Below, in pieces: positions 33,259 to 43,561 of a DNA stretch of 64,000 bases (position 1 is its first letter; the number at the start of each line of letters is the position of its first letter). The stretch lies in contig NZ_FQWO01000009.1 in the NCBI RefSeq assembly GCF_900129705.1, positions 103,464 through 167,463 on the forward strand. Direction: 5' to 3'. Below the pieces are notes generated by a model. The model did no database searches, had not been told where the DNA came from, and saw only the letters and a list, made by a program, of their open reading frames with translations. The translations under genes and the position numbers were made by a program. The stretch is from Flavobacterium granuli (lineage in GTDB: Bacteria > Bacteroidota > Bacteroidia > Flavobacteriales > Flavobacteriaceae).

Positions 33259-34608
33259 ATGAAAAAAACATTACCTCTTTTTCTTACTTTATTTTCTCTT
33301 TCAATGGCTGCACAGGACCATTTCTCGGGAATAAAAAATTCAAACGGTGTTGGAATCCTAAGTTCTACAGTAAATCCTGCCGAACTTTCTAATTTAAGTT
33401 CAAAATATGATGTTAATGTTTTTTCGTTGAGCATTAACGCTTCCAATAATAAAGTGGGATTTAATGACATCATCAACTCCGATAATATAGAAGACTTGAT
33501 TTTTCAAGGGGATAAACCAGTAAACATGCGTATCGACGCCGAGATATACGGACCCGGTTTTGCAATGAAATTGAACAAATGGGCCTTTGGAATCAGTACA
33601 AAAGCCTATGCTAAATTAAACTTGGTTGACATTGACCCAACATTAGGTAAATCCATAAATGACGGAACATTGGGCTCCGTTATTGGAACCTCTTTAATAA
33701 GCAATAATTACAATCAGCGGTTGAACGGCACTTCCTGGGGAGAACTTGGTCTTTCTGTTTCACGAAATTTATTCGAAAATGAAACGCATAAGTTTAATGC
33801 CGGTGCGACATTAAAATTATTATTTCCTGGTTCTTATACCAATTTTGGTGCAGATAAATTCCAGGGAAAAATTGACAATGTTCTCAATGAAGCCTATTTG
33901 AATGATACTAATGCTTCCTTAAACATTGCTTACTCCGGAAATTTAACGGGTGGTTTTACTGATTTTGGAGATTATTCCAAATCTCTTTTTGGAAATCTAA
34001 ACGGACTTGCAGCAGATTTTGGTGTAAACTATCAATTGAAAGACAAAGACAATTACAGACTTAATGCAGGCTTAGCAGTTAAAAATATCGGTGGAATGAC
34101 GTTTAAAGACTCCGGTAATTCCTCGACAAACTATGCTTTAAATATTCCTACGGGAACAGTTATCAATCCTGGACTTAACCTGAATGATTTTCAAAATGTA
34201 GAAAGTCTTCAAGATGCAGAAACTCTTTTGTTAAACAGCGGCTATTTGACCAAAAACGAATCAAAATCAGAAATTAAAGTGAAGCTACCTACTCTTTTTT
34301 CAGCTTATATTGATTTAAAAATAGTTCCAAAGTTTTTCGTATCGGTCTATACCCAACAAAAATTGAATAGTGATGCAGCAAACGATCAAATTACAACTCA
34401 AAATATTGTATCGCTGACTCCACGATTTTCGCTGAAAAACTATGAAATTTATTCCTCTTGGGCCAAAAATGAAATTTCCGGAACAACAGGTGGATTTGGA
34501 TTTAGAATTTATGGTTTCTACCTTGGATCAAGCTCTATTGTAACCGCCTTGACCAGCGATACAAAACAAGCGGATGTTTATTTAGGCTACCGATTGAGAT
34601 TGAGATAA
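33259..34608 (+). CDS. DUF5723 family outer-membrane protein
   Basis: A 449-residue exported protein. The signal peptide ends near MAAQ (residue 16). The start of the mature protein, HFSGIKNSNGVGILSSTVNPA, is the DUF5723 hallmark (conserved Asn-Pro-Ala near the N-terminus). The rest alternates polar and hydrophobic residues over many strands, with repeated NLNGLAADFGVNYQL-like turns, and ends in DVYLGYRLRLR, consistent with a large outer-membrane beta-barrel of the PorP/FadL-like kind found in Bacteroidetes. Function unknown. The aldehyde dehydrogenase gene starts 20 bases downstream. Confidence 0.85.
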   Translation: MKKTLPLFLTLFSLSMAAQDHFSGIKNSNGVGILSSTVNPAELSNLSSKYDVNVFSLSINASNNKVGFNDIINSDNIEDLIFQGDKPVNMRIDAEIYGPGFAMKLNKWAFGISTKAYAKLNLVDIDPTLGKSINDGTLGSVIGTSLISNNYNQRLNGTSWGELGLSVSRNLFENETHKFNAGATLKLLFPGSYTNFGADKFQGKIDNVLNEAYLNDTNASLNIAYSGNLTGGFTDFGDYSKSLFGNLNGLAADFGVNYQLKDKDNYRLNAGLAVKNIGGMTFKDSGNSSTNYALNIPTGTVINPGLNLNDFQNVESLQDAETLLLNSGYLTKNESKSEIKVKLPTLFSAYIDLKIVPKFFVSVYTQQKLNSDAANDQITTQNIVSLTPRFSLKNYEIYSSWAKNEISGTTGGFGFRIYGFYLGSSSIVTALTSDTKQADVYLGYRLRLR

Positions 34609-34628
34609 ACCTCTAAAAACAAAAAAAC

Positions 34629-35957
34629 ATGAATTATAGGACCGATTTAAAATACCGAAAAGAAACTTTAATAAAGCTTCTGAACCAGATCATAATTCAT
34701 GAAAATGATATTGTAAAAGCTTTGTATGAAGACTTCAAAAAACCGGCTTTTGAAGCCGTTTTGACTGAGACTAATTACGTAATCAGCGAACTAAAAGATA
34801 CTATCAAGAACTTGAATAAATGGGCAAAACCAAAAAAAGTTTTGCCCTCTATTCTCAATTTTCCTTCAAAAGATTTTATTTACAAAGAACCTTATGGAAA
34901 AGTACTGATTATCGCCCCTTGGAATTATCCGTTTCAACTGGCGCTTTGTCCTTTAATATCAGCTGTGGCTGCTGGAAACCAAGTGGTGCTAAAACCCTCC
35001 GAACTCACTCCTAAAACTGCTACAATAATTGCCCAAATTATAGAAGAAACTTTCCATGTAAACCATGTTGAAGTGATTCAAGGCGACGCAGAAATATCCC
35101 AGAAATTGCTTTCGCAACGTTGGGATTATATTTTCTTTACCGGAAGTGTGCCCGTGGGTAAAATAGTTGCCAAATCCGCTGCCGAAAACCTGACACCTGT
35201 TACCTTAGAACTTGGAGGCAAAAATCCCTGTATCATTGATGAAACTGCCAATTTAAAACTGGCCGCCAAACGAATTGTTTGGGGCAAATTTATCAATGCA
35301 GGTCAAACCTGTATCGCCCCTGATTATCTCTTGATTCAAAAAGACATGAAAACAAAATTCATCGACTATTTGAAAGAAGAAATAACATTGGCTTATGGCA
35401 AAAATCCTCAAGAATCTCCAGACTTTGCCCGAATTATCAATCTTAAAAACTGGGAACGATTAGTTCGACAAATTGAACCTGAAAAAGTCCTCTTTGGCGG
35501 AAAAACAGATGCTGAAGACCTTTATATTGCTCCTACTCTGATTGATGAACCTCAACTTGACAGCCTGATCATGAAAGACGAAATTTTTGGTCCGTTATTA
35601 CCTATAATAAGTTATGAAACTGAGGCCGACATCAATCCTATTATTTCCAAATATGAAAAGCCACTTTCTTTGTATGTTTTTACCGAAAACAAAGCATTTG
35701 CCGATAAAATGATACTAAATCATTCCTTTGGCGGAGGTTGCATTAATGATACTGTGATTCATTTTTCGAATAAGAGACTGCCTTTTGGAGGCGTAGGCCA
35801 TAGCGGAATAGGCGCTTATCACGGTCGTTTAAGTTTTGATATTTTTTCTCATCAAAAAGGAATTGTCAAAAAAGCAAACTGGCTCGATTTACCGATGCGA
35901 TATGCACCATATAAGGACAAACTAAAGCCTATCCAAAGAATATTGAAATGGCTGTAA
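34629..35957 (+). CDS. NAD(P)-dependent aldehyde dehydrogenase
   Basis: A 442-residue class-3-like (coniferyl/fatty aldehyde) dehydrogenase that oxidises aldehydes to acids. The N-terminal oligomerisation helix region is short, as in class 3. The Rossmann domain carries VLIIAPWNYPFQLAL and FFTGSVPVGK. The catalytic residues are Glu194 in LELGGKN and Cys228 in NAGQTCIAPDY. The C-terminal part has KDEIFGPLLPI and NDTVIHFSNKRLPFGGVG. The preference for medium- or long-chain aldehydes is inferred from class. It lies between the DUF5723 gene (20 bases) and a membrane protein gene. Confidence 0.95.
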   Translation: MNYRTDLKYRKETLIKLLNQIIIHENDIVKALYEDFKKPAFEAVLTETNYVISELKDTIKNLNKWAKPKKVLPSILNFPSKDFIYKEPYGKVLIIAPWNYPFQLALCPLISAVAAGNQVVLKPSELTPKTATIIAQIIEETFHVNHVEVIQGDAEISQKLLSQRWDYIFFTGSVPVGKIVAKSAAENLTPVTLELGGKNPCIIDETANLKLAAKRIVWGKFINAGQTCIAPDYLLIQKDMKTKFIDYLKEEITLAYGKNPQESPDFARIINLKNWERLVRQIEPEKVLFGGKTDAEDLYIAPTLIDEPQLDSLIMKDEIFGPLLPIISYETEADINPIISKYEKPLSLYVFTENKAFADKMILNHSFGGGCINDTVIHFSNKRLPFGGVGHSGIGAYHGRLSFDIFSHQKGIVKKANWLDLPMRYAPYKDKLKPIQRILKWL

Positions 35958-36052
35958 ACTAGCCTTAAGTCTGACAAAAAAACACCTGACTGCTTTTCAA
36001 GGAAACCAGTATGAAATAAAAACTCAACCAATAACATTTTATCAAACTAAAA

Positions 36053-36823
36053 ATGAAATCAGTAGCAAACCGAATTGAAGAAATAAAAAGTAATGGATAT
36101 CAACTAAATTTTGATGCCGTAATAAATAGTGCATTTGAAAACTATAAAAAAATTGCGCTCTATGCCGGCTTAATGCTATTTGTATTTATGGTATTCTTTG
36201 GCTTAATTGCCTCTACAGCGCTAATTTCATTTGTAGGAATTGATAATTTAAATCCGGAAAACATTAAGCAGTACAGTCCTGAGAATTTAACCGGAATTCC
36301 TTTATTGATTTATATGGCCATCAATATATTCGTTTCTGTTCTAATAGCGCCTTTTCTTTCCGGTTTTTATAAAATGGCCGATTGCGCTAAAAAAGATATC
36401 GAATTTCATGTTTCGACTATGTTTGAATACTACAAATCTCCCTACCTCATGGAAATATGTCTAGCAACATTTGTCCTTTTATTATTTAATTCCGGCTTAT
36501 CAATGTTGTTTGAAACAAACGGATATGCGATTATAGGAGCTATTATCGGGGCTTTGATTTCCTTTTTCAGCTTTTTGACGGTACCACTTATTGTTTTTGG
36601 AAAATTAGGAGCTATTGCAGCAATTAAGTCCAGTTTTATAATTATATACAAAAAACCTTTGACACTTCTTGCATTAGTAATTATTGCAATCATTGGTGCC
36701 TTAGTCGGTTTTATCGGATGCTGTATTGGTATCTTTTTCACGATTCCTTTTCTTTATTCTATGTATTATACGGTATACAACGAAATTATTGGATATGAAT
36801 CAGACTCAGAATTAGTCCTTTAA
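36053..36823 (+). CDS. Hypothetical polytopic membrane protein
   Basis: A 256-residue integral membrane protein. A cytoplasmic N-terminus (MKSVANRIEEIKSNGYQLNF) precedes an amphipathic region and about six hydrophobic segments near 35-60, 88-108, 132-150, 156-180, 195-220 and 222-240. The DAVINSAFENYKKIALYAG stretch recalls the glycerophosphodiesterase-type or DUF975-like membrane domain. Flavobacterial homologues have sometimes been called beta-carotene 15,15'-monooxygenase, which nothing here supports. It follows the aldehyde dehydrogenase by 95 bases and ends before a strong terminator. Confidence 0.75.
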   Translation: MKSVANRIEEIKSNGYQLNFDAVINSAFENYKKIALYAGLMLFVFMVFFGLIASTALISFVGIDNLNPENIKQYSPENLTGIPLLIYMAINIFVSVLIAPFLSGFYKMADCAKKDIEFHVSTMFEYYKSPYLMEICLATFVLLLFNSGLSMLFETNGYAIIGAIIGALISFFSFLTVPLIVFGKLGAIAAIKSSFIIIYKKPLTLLALVIIAIIGALVGFIGCCIGIFFTIPFLYSMYYTVYNEIIGYESDSELVL

Positions 36824-36882
36824 AAACCTTTATTGAAATTAATTTCAAAAGTAGCTATTCTTTTTTCCATAAAAAAACAACT

Positions 36883-36915
36883 AAAGTCTTAATATATCAC
36901 ATTAAGACTTTTTTT
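36883..36915 (+). terminator. Rho-independent terminator
   Basis: AAAGTCTTAAT (36883-36893) pairs perfectly with ATTAAGACTTT (36901-36911), with a 7-base loop and a T run to 36915. It ends the unit 33259-36823. Confidence 0.85.
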
Positions 36916-36999
36916 ATATAAAAAAAAACGTTAATTTTCTGATGTTTTTAACAAAGTTATGATCTCCAAATCAACCCTTTTTAACCTAAGCATTTTTTT

Positions 37000-39900
37000 A
37001 TGCAATTAAGCGATGACTTTTTATTGACTTTGGATACAAGTTTTAATGGTTTTAGTCTCGATGGTCCTATTTTAATCACTAAATCCTATCAATTAATTGA
37101 TGAATTTTCAATTAGTCGGAATCTCTTTAGCTCAATAATCCCTTTTGTCTATTTTTTTATTTTTATTTTGGTTTTAAAATTTTATAAAATCAAGTATACT
37201 ATAAACAATCAGTTTGTAGAAAATCATTTAGATGAGAAATCAAAAAACAAAGAATATCAACTTTACTTTTTATTAATAGGGTTAATAATCCTAGTCTTAG
37301 AAGCTACTTTTGAAATTTTTAACGTAAGACCAAAAAGTTTATTTCTAAGCAATTCCACTATTGCCATTGTTTTAATCTCTATCTATTTTATCAGTAGAAA
37401 ATCTTCCTTTGTTTTTGATAATATCCAAAAAATATTTCGCTTTATTTTCCTGATTTTTTTTGCTTATGTATCTCGAAATCTAGTCATCCACCCAACAGAC
37501 GGAATACCTATTATCGCTTTTCTGTTGTTAATTTTCTTTTCTTATAATATTTTCAAACCCATCAAACTGTATTGGACTTTTATTACAGGAGTTTATACTT
37601 ATTTGATTATCATTTCGTTATTACAATCGGTTTCTATTAATACGATCACAATCATATTCAATTATTCCTTAATTATTTTAGGCATTAATTACATCAGGCA
37701 CATGACCCGAATGGGTATTAAGAATAAATTTCTTTTTAACAATCAAATCATTCATGAAGGGAATTCACTGGTGATGGCTACAAATAAAAATCGGGACATT
37801 GTTTTTTGCAGTGAAACTATAAAACCCATTTTGGGATATTCTGTAGAAGAAGTATTAGGATCAAGCTTTTGGAAATTAACCGAAGATTCTAAAGAGCAAG
37901 ACAGTGAACGTGCTCAAAATCTCCATGAGGCTAATGTAACTACTAAGAAGCTTAAGTGTAAAAACGGAGAATATAAGTTCATCCAATGGAATTATAAAAA
38001 ATTTTCTGATGACTTAATTTTAGGAATTGGACAAGATGTAACCAATGAAATTCACATTCACAATCAATATAAAAATTTAATTCAAACCGCAACTGATTTT
38101 ATCTATGAAACCGATTGTCAAGGCAATATCACATTTGTCAATGACTTCATCATAAAAACCTTGGGGTATAAAAAAAATGAGATTTTAACTAAACATTTTT
38201 CCTTTTTCATAAAAAAGAACTATTTAAATAAAGTGTTACCATTATACAACAATTCGCAGGAAATTGATTTTGAATATCCTATGGTTGAAGTTCCTATCTT
38301 GAAAAAAAATCGTGAAACGATATGGATTTCTCAAAAAGTAATGATTCGCAGAAACGATTTGGGGAAAATAATTGGTTATTCAGGGATTGCCAGAGACATT
38401 ACTTACATAAAAAACTCCGAAAAAGAAAAAACAGAACGGGAGCTAAAAAACATAAAATACACTAAGGCTTTAAAAGGTTTCACAGAAAAAAGCTATTCTC
38501 ATGATGAAACTTTGGAGACCAAATTGAAAACTATTATAGAAATTTCCACAAAAACAATTGGTGTTGATCAGGTAAGTTATTGGGAATATTCTCCTGAAAA
38601 AATTTATTGTAAGCAATTATATAATTTAAAAAAGAAACAATTTGAAAAAGGCTATGAAATAACCCAAAAAGAATATCCTGACTACTTTATTACCCTTGAA
38701 AATAAAACTCAACTTGTAACTACAGATATTAATACAAATCGGATTTCACAAAAATTATACTCCCAAAAATTTTACAATGACTTTATCGTCAAGAATAAAA
38801 TATGCTCAATTTTAGAAAACCCAATACTTATTAATGGAGAATTAAAAGGAATCATTTGTTTTGAAGTTATTGATAAAATAAAACACTGGGACAATGAGGA
38901 CATCAATTTTTCCAGATCCGTTTCTGATATCATATCGATGACCATAATAACCAATATGAGATATAAAACCGAGAAAAAGCTAAAATACAAAAGTGAACTA
39001 TTGTCAGCTATGACAGTTTGTACTGAAAAATTCTTGAACAATAAAGACATAAGTGCGATTCTCTCAGATGTGCTAATCATCATGGGAAAGGCTACTAAAT
39101 CCAAACGGGTTTATTATTATCAAAAAGAAATCGATGAAAAACTCATCAGTCAAAAATACAGATGGTTTTGTGGTGAAGATACATTAACAGAGAAAAATCC
39201 AACGCTTCAAAATATACCCTATGCCTATTTTGAAGAACTCCTACATCCCTTACTAAATAATGAAATCTACAAAGCCAGCGTATCCGAAATAAAAAATAAA
39301 TCCTTAAGAAAAAAACTTGTAGACTTAAATGTCAAATCACTAATTCTTTTCCCGGTTTTTGTCAAAAAAGAATTTCATGGCTTTTTAGGTTTTGATGATT
39401 CAACTGAACAAAGAAATTGGTCCGAAGATGAAATCAATATTTTACAAACTTTGGCTCGAAACATAGCTTCTTCAATAGAACGAATTGAAAATGAAACAGC
39501 TATTTATGAAAGTGAAGAGAAATTTAGATTGTTGGCCAACAACATTCCAGGAACCGTTTATTTAGCAAAATATGATGCGGATGCCACTAAAATTTATATT
39601 AATGATGAAATTGAAAAACTCACCGGCTACCCAAAATCAGCTTTCCTTTCCAAAGAATTGAGATTTATGGACTTAATTCTTCCGGAAGAGCGCGACGAAA
39701 TTATTCGAGATCAAATTAATGCCATAGAAAATGGCAGAACAATACATTCCATATATCGAATTAGGCGTAAGGATCAGGAAATTGCCTGGGTAGAAGAATT
39801 TGGCGAAGTGATCTATAAAAACGGGGAAATTGCATATCTTGAAGGAATTTACATCGATATTACAACTAGAAAAAAGACAGAAAACGCCATAAAAGAAAAA

Positions 39901-41070
39901 GAATATGCCGAAGCGGCCAATAAAGCCAAATCAGAATTCTTGGCCAATATGAGTCACGAAATTAGAACTCCACTAAACGGAATCATCGGGTTTACGGACT
40001 TATTGATGAAAACCAAGCTAGAAGAAATTCAGAAAAAGCATATGCTGACGGTCAATCAATCGGCCCAATCTCTTTTAGAAATACTAAATGATATTCTGGA
40101 TTTCTCCAAAATTGAAGCCGGAAAACTAGATTTAAATATCGAAAAACAGGAAATCAAGGAAATCGTAAACCAATCCATGGATCTGGTGTTATTTGCTTCA
40201 ATCCAAAAAAATCTGCGTTTAGAAATAAATATAAGCCCTGAAGTCCCTATTTATGTTTGGGCTGATATTGTTCGCCTAAAGCAAATTCTAATCAACCTTT
40301 TGACTAATGCCATCAAATTTACCGATAAAGGCTCTATCGAACTAAAAGTATCAATTTTAAAGAGAATTGATAATTCCCAAGCAACCATTCGCTTTGCCGT
40401 AATTGATTCCGGTATTGGTATTCTTGAAGAAAACCAGACAAAAATATTCAAAGCTTTTTCTCAAGAAGACAACTCCACAACCCGAAAATATGGCGGAACC
40501 GGACTAGGATTAACCATTTCAAACCAATTATTAGCTTTAATGGACAGCCATTTACAACTAAAAAGCACCATCAATAAAGGGAGTACTTTTTATTTTGATC
40601 TAGACTTAAAAATCAGCAATCAAGTTGTTGAAGATACTGCCCCTACGAATACTCCAATGATTTATGATACAGTTCAAATCAAAGAAGAACTAATCTCAAA
40701 ACAACTTAAAATAATGCTTGTTGAGGATAACAAAATCAATATGCTATTGCTAAAAACAATCATCAAAAACCTGTTTTCAGAAGCTACAATTTCAGAAATT
40801 CAAAATGGAAAGGATGCAGTTGACCAATTTGAAACCATAAAGCCCGACATCATTTTTATGGACATTCAAATGCCTATAATGAATGGTTATGAAGCCACTA
40901 GAGAAATACGAAATTTAGAATCCGGTCAAAAAACCCCTATTATAGCCATAACCGCCGGTGTCGAAAAAGAAGAAAAAAACAAATGTCTCGAAGCCGGAAT
41001 GAATGATTATATTTCAAAACCAATCATAAAAGGAATCATTGAAACTACCCTAAATAAATGGATTCGCTAA
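37000..41070 (+). CDS. Membrane-bound multi-sensor hybrid histidine kinase
   Basis: A 1356-residue signalling protein. About six or seven TM helices span residues 45-235. Then come PAS 1 (about 250-345), PAS 2 (about 355-470), GAF-like 1 (about 495-655), GAF-like 2 (about 665-830) and PAS 3 (about 840-965). The phosphoacceptor helix has His986 in NMSHEIRTPLNG. The HATPase domain (about 1095-1210) has NLLTNAIKF and GGTGLGL. The C-terminal receiver domain has LVEDNKIN and phosphoacceptor Asp1288 in FMDIQMPIMNG. The membrane part may sense directly or only anchor. No separate response regulator or Hpt gene is adjacent, so the output partner is unknown. It stands alone between a terminator and the ypfJ-like gene. 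Confidence 0.94.
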   Translation: MQLSDDFLLTLDTSFNGFSLDGPILITKSYQLIDEFSISRNLFSSIIPFVYFFIFILVLKFYKIKYTINNQFVENHLDEKSKNKEYQLYFLLIGLIILVLEATFEIFNVRPKSLFLSNSTIAIVLISIYFISRKSSFVFDNIQKIFRFIFLIFFAYVSRNLVIHPTDGIPIIAFLLLIFFSYNIFKPIKLYWTFITGVYTYLIIISLLQSVSINTITIIFNYSLIILGINYIRHMTRMGIKNKFLFNNQIIHEGNSLVMATNKNRDIVFCSETIKPILGYSVEEVLGSSFWKLTEDSKEQDSERAQNLHEANVTTKKLKCKNGEYKFIQWNYKKFSDDLILGIGQDVTNEIHIHNQYKNLIQTATDFIYETDCQGNITFVNDFIIKTLGYKKNEILTKHFSFFIKKNYLNKVLPLYNNSQEIDFEYPMVEVPILKKNRETIWISQKVMIRRNDLGKIIGYSGIARDITYIKNSEKEKTERELKNIKYTKALKGFTEKSYSHDETLETKLKTIIEISTKTIGVDQVSYWEYSPEKIYCKQLYNLKKKQFEKGYEITQKEYPDYFITLENKTQLVTTDINTNRISQKLYSQKFYNDFIVKNKICSILENPILINGELKGIICFEVIDKIKHWDNEDINFSRSVSDIISMTIITNMRYKTEKKLKYKSELLSAMTVCTEKFLNNKDISAILSDVLIIMGKATKSKRVYYYQKEIDEKLISQKYRWFCGEDTLTEKNPTLQNIPYAYFEELLHPLLNNEIYKASVSEIKNKSLRKKLVDLNVKSLILFPVFVKKEFHGFLGFDDSTEQRNWSEDEINILQTLARNIASSIERIENETAIYESEEKFRLLANNIPGTVYLAKYDADATKIYINDEIEKLTGYPKSAFLSKELRFMDLILPEERDEIIRDQINAIENGRTIHSIYRIRRKDQEIAWVEEFGEVIYKNGEIAYLEGIYIDITTRKKTENAIKEKEYAEAANKAKSEFLANMSHEIRTPLNGIIGFTDLLMKTKLEEIQKKHMLTVNQSAQSLLEILNDILDFSKIEAGKLDLNIEKQEIKEIVNQSMDLVLFASIQKNLRLEINISPEVPIYVWADIVRLKQILINLLTNAIKFTDKGSIELKVSILKRIDNSQATIRFAVIDSGIGILEENQTKIFKAFSQEDNSTTRKYGGTGLGLTISNQLLALMDSHLQLKSTINKGSTFYFDLDLKISNQVVEDTAPTNTPMIYDTVQIKEELISKQLKIMLVEDNKINMLLLKTIIKNLFSEATISEIQNGKDAVDQFETIKPDIIFMDIQMPIMNGYEATREIRNLESGQKTPIIAITAGVEKEEKNKCLEAGMNDYISKPIIKGIIETTLNKWIR

Positions 41071-41143
41071 TCTATTAAAAAATAGATGCTTTACTTCAAA
41101 TTATTTTTTACTTTAGTACAACAGAATAAAAAAATGGAATATT

Positions 41144-42004
41144 ATGAAATGGCAAGGCAGAAGAAAAAGTGAAAATTTAGACGATAGAAGAGGAATGTCC
41201 TCAGGAGGAAAAACCATTGTTGGTGGAGGAATTATAGGAATCATTATTTTGCTGTTAAATGTATTTGGCGGAGAAAATGCTCAAATGCTCACCCCAGTTT
41301 TAGAACAGATCAATCAAGGTCAAGGTGCTCCTACTGAACAAAGAGATCTTACAGCCAAAGAACTTGAGGAACAAGATTTTGTAAATGCACTATTAGTTGA
41401 CAATGAAGATGTTTGGACTAAGATATTTCAGGAAAACAATTTAACGTATAAAAAGCCTAAACTTGTTTTATTTGAAGGTGCGGTAGAAACGGCTTGTGGA
41501 AATGCCACTTCTGATTCTGGCCCTTTTTATTGTCCCGGCGATCAAAAAGTGTACATGGACTTAGCATTCTTTGAAGAGCTAAAAACACGATTTGGTGCCC
41601 AAGGCGGTGATTTTGCCACTGCCTATGTTATTGCGCACGAGATAGGCCATCACGTTCAAACCTTACTGGGAACTTCTGATAAAATGAGACAACTGCAACA
41701 AGGAAAAACGAAGGCTGAGGCCAATAAATTATCTGTAGCATTAGAGTTACAGGCAGATTTCTATGCCGGAATTTGGACCCATTACAACCAAAAAATGAAT
41801 AATATACTTGAAGAAGGCGACATAGACGAAGCTTTAAGCGCGGCGCAGGCAGTAGGTGATGATGCCATTCAAGCTAAGATACAAGGTCATATTGTACCGG
41901 AATCGTTTACTCACGGAACTTCCGCACAGCGAAAATATTGGTTCATGAAAGGATATAAAACCGGAGATATCACTCAAGGAAACACTTTTGCCGAAATTAA
42001 ATAA
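41144..42004 (+). CDS. Neutral zinc metallopeptidase, YpfJ/KPN_02809 family
   Basis: A 286-residue protein with one N-terminal membrane helix (about 25-43) after a charged leader beginning MKWQGRRKSENLDDRRG, which is diagnostic of the family. The metallopeptidase motif is HEIGHH at residues 165-170, and a downstream ELQADFYAGIW stretch supplies the likely third ligand. A CGNATSDSGPFYCPGDQKVY segment precedes the active site, as in relatives. It is thought to act at the inner membrane on the periplasmic side; substrates are unknown. It sits 73 bases after the hybrid kinase gene without a visible terminator between them. Confidence 0.92.
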   Translation: MKWQGRRKSENLDDRRGMSSGGKTIVGGGIIGIIILLLNVFGGENAQMLTPVLEQINQGQGAPTEQRDLTAKELEEQDFVNALLVDNEDVWTKIFQENNLTYKKPKLVLFEGAVETACGNATSDSGPFYCPGDQKVYMDLAFFEELKTRFGAQGGDFATAYVIAHEIGHHVQTLLGTSDKMRQLQQGKTKAEANKLSVALELQADFYAGIWTHYNQKMNNILEEGDIDEALSAAQAVGDDAIQAKIQGHIVPESFTHGTSAQRKYWFMKGYKTGDITQGNTFAEIK

Positions 42005-42125
42005 TAGCTAAATCCAATTTCAATCGTAAAACTTAAATGCTGCTATTTTGTAACAACCAAAACGAAGTACACAACTATATTGAAACAATATCAAGCAATC
42101 AAAACCAGATCGGGAAAATTAGCTG

Positions 42126-42133
42126 TACCTTTG
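42126..42133 (+). promoter_or_regulatory. Promoter -7 box for the RNA helicase gene
   Basis: TACCTTTG (TAnnTTTG) lies 54 bases upstream of the ATG at 42188. The resulting leader of about 48 bases is common for helicase genes that respond to cold, though no cold-box motif is recognisable. Confidence 0.55.
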
Positions 42134-42187
42134 CGTCCACTTAAAGAAGTAAACTAAATAATTGGGTTTACTTCATAAACACCATTT

Positions 42188-43477
42188 ATGTCATTTAACT
42201 CATTAGGTTTATCTGATGCTTTATTAAAAGCCATCAGCAAAAAAGGGTATTCTACTCCTTCTCCAATACAACAAAAAGCAATTCCACCCATTTTAGAAGG
42301 CAAAGATGTATTAGCATCCGCACAAACAGGAACAGGAAAAACAGCTGGTTTTACGCTACCCATATTACAATTATTATCGCAAGGACAACACCTAAGACAA
42401 AGACCCATTCGTGCCTTGATTTTAACTCCAACACGAGAATTGGCCGCTCAGATATTGGCCAATATCAAAGAATACAGTGAGTTTTTAGATTTACGCAGCG
42501 CCGTTATTTTTGGAGGCGTAAACCAAAATCCACAAGTAAGTCAATTGCGTCAAGGTGTCGATATTTTAGTCGCCACTCCTGGTCGATTAATCGATTTGCA
42601 AAATCAAGGTTTAATATCACTTTCAAAAGTGGAAATTTTGGTTTTAGACGAAGCAGACCGCATGCTCGACATGGGTTTTTTACGTGATATCGAACGTATC
42701 CTGAAAGTATTACCTTCTAAAAGGCAAAACTTATTGTTCTCGGCAACTTTTTCCAAAGATATCAAAAAATTGGCCATGGGCATTTTGCACAAACCCGTTC
42801 AGGTAGAAGCAACGCCAGAGAACACAACAGTCGATGCTATTATTCAAAAAATATATCCTGTCGCCAAAGAGAAAAAAACAGAACTAATCATTAAACTGAT
42901 TACGGAAGGCAACTGGAAACAAATTTTGGTTTTTACACGTACTAAACAAGGCGCCAACAAACTGACTGAAAGCATGATTAGCGCCGGAATTAAGGCAGCT
43001 GCCATTCACGGTAATAAAGGTCAAGGTGCCAGAACCAAAGCCCTAGCCGGTTTTAAAGACGGAAGCCTGACCGCCCTTGTCGCGACAGATATTGCTGCCC
43101 GAGGTTTAGACATCCCGTTATTACCCCATGTTATTAATTTCGAATTGCCTAATATCCCTGAAGATTACGTGCACCGCATAGGTAGAACGGGAAGAGCCGG
43201 AGCAAGTGGAGAAGCTATTTCTTTATTTAGTCCAGACGAAACGGTTTTTTTACGAGACATTGAAAAATTAGTTGGCTTGAAATTGCCTAAAGAAAACATA
43301 AAAGGTTTCGAGCCAGATCCTAACGCTTCAAAAGAACCTATCAAACAAGGTCAAGGAAGACCACAGCGCAATTCGACTCCTAAAAAACCAAAAACAGACA
43401 CTGCAAACCGTAGCAGCAGCAACAGTTTTGGTCCAAGACGTCCGAGTCAAAATAATGATAGGCGTACTAATAGATAA
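42188..43477 (+). CDS. DEAD-box ATP-dependent RNA helicase (RhlE-like)
   Basis: A 429-residue RNA helicase acting in ribosome assembly or RNA turnover. The order is Q motif ([19 protein letters not shown] near the start), Walker A GTGKT at 48-52, PTRELAAQI, the DEAD box at 154-157, SAT, then domain 2 with [13 protein letters not shown] and [10 protein letters not shown]. It ends in a basic, Asn/Arg/Pro-rich tail (about 375-429) that should bind RNA loosely. Core length and tail fit RhlE-type proteins, which usually occur in several copies in Bacteroidetes. It has its own promoter and is convergent with the comM-like gene. Confidence 0.94.
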   Translation: MSFNSLGLSDALLKAISKKGYSTPSPIQQKAIPPILEGKDVLASAQTGTGKTAGFTLPILQLLSQGQHLRQRPIRALILTPTRELAAQILANIKEYSEFLDLRSAVIFGGVNQNPQVSQLRQGVDILVATPGRLIDLQNQGLISLSKVEILVLDEADRMLDMGFLRDIERILKVLPSKRQNLLFSATFSKDIKKLAMGILHKPVQVEATPENTTVDAIIQKIYPVAKEKKTELIIKLITEGNWKQILVFTRTKQGANKLTESMISAGIKAAAIHGNKGQGARTKALAGFKDGSLTALVATDIAARGLDIPLLPHVINFELPNIPEDYVHRIGRTGRAGASGEAISLFSPDETVFLRDIEKLVGLKLPKENIKGFEPDPNASKEPIKQGQGRPQRNSTPKKPKTDTANRSSSNSFGPRRPSQNNDRRTNR

Positions 43478-43495
43478 AAGCTAAAATTAGAAAAG

Positions 43496-43535
43496 CAGCG
43501 AGCAGAAAATAGATATTCTAATTTTCTGCTTGCTG
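43496..43535 (-). terminator. Hairpin terminator between the helicase and comM-like genes
   Basis: CAGCGAGCAGAAAAT (43496-43510) pairs with ATTTTCTGCTTGCTG (43521-43535), with one G-T wobble, around a 10-base loop. The T-rich tail is better on the minus strand, so it mainly serves the comM-like gene, but it may act on both. Confidence 0.65.
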
Positions 43536-43561
43536 TTATCTGAAAACGGAATACTAAAAAA

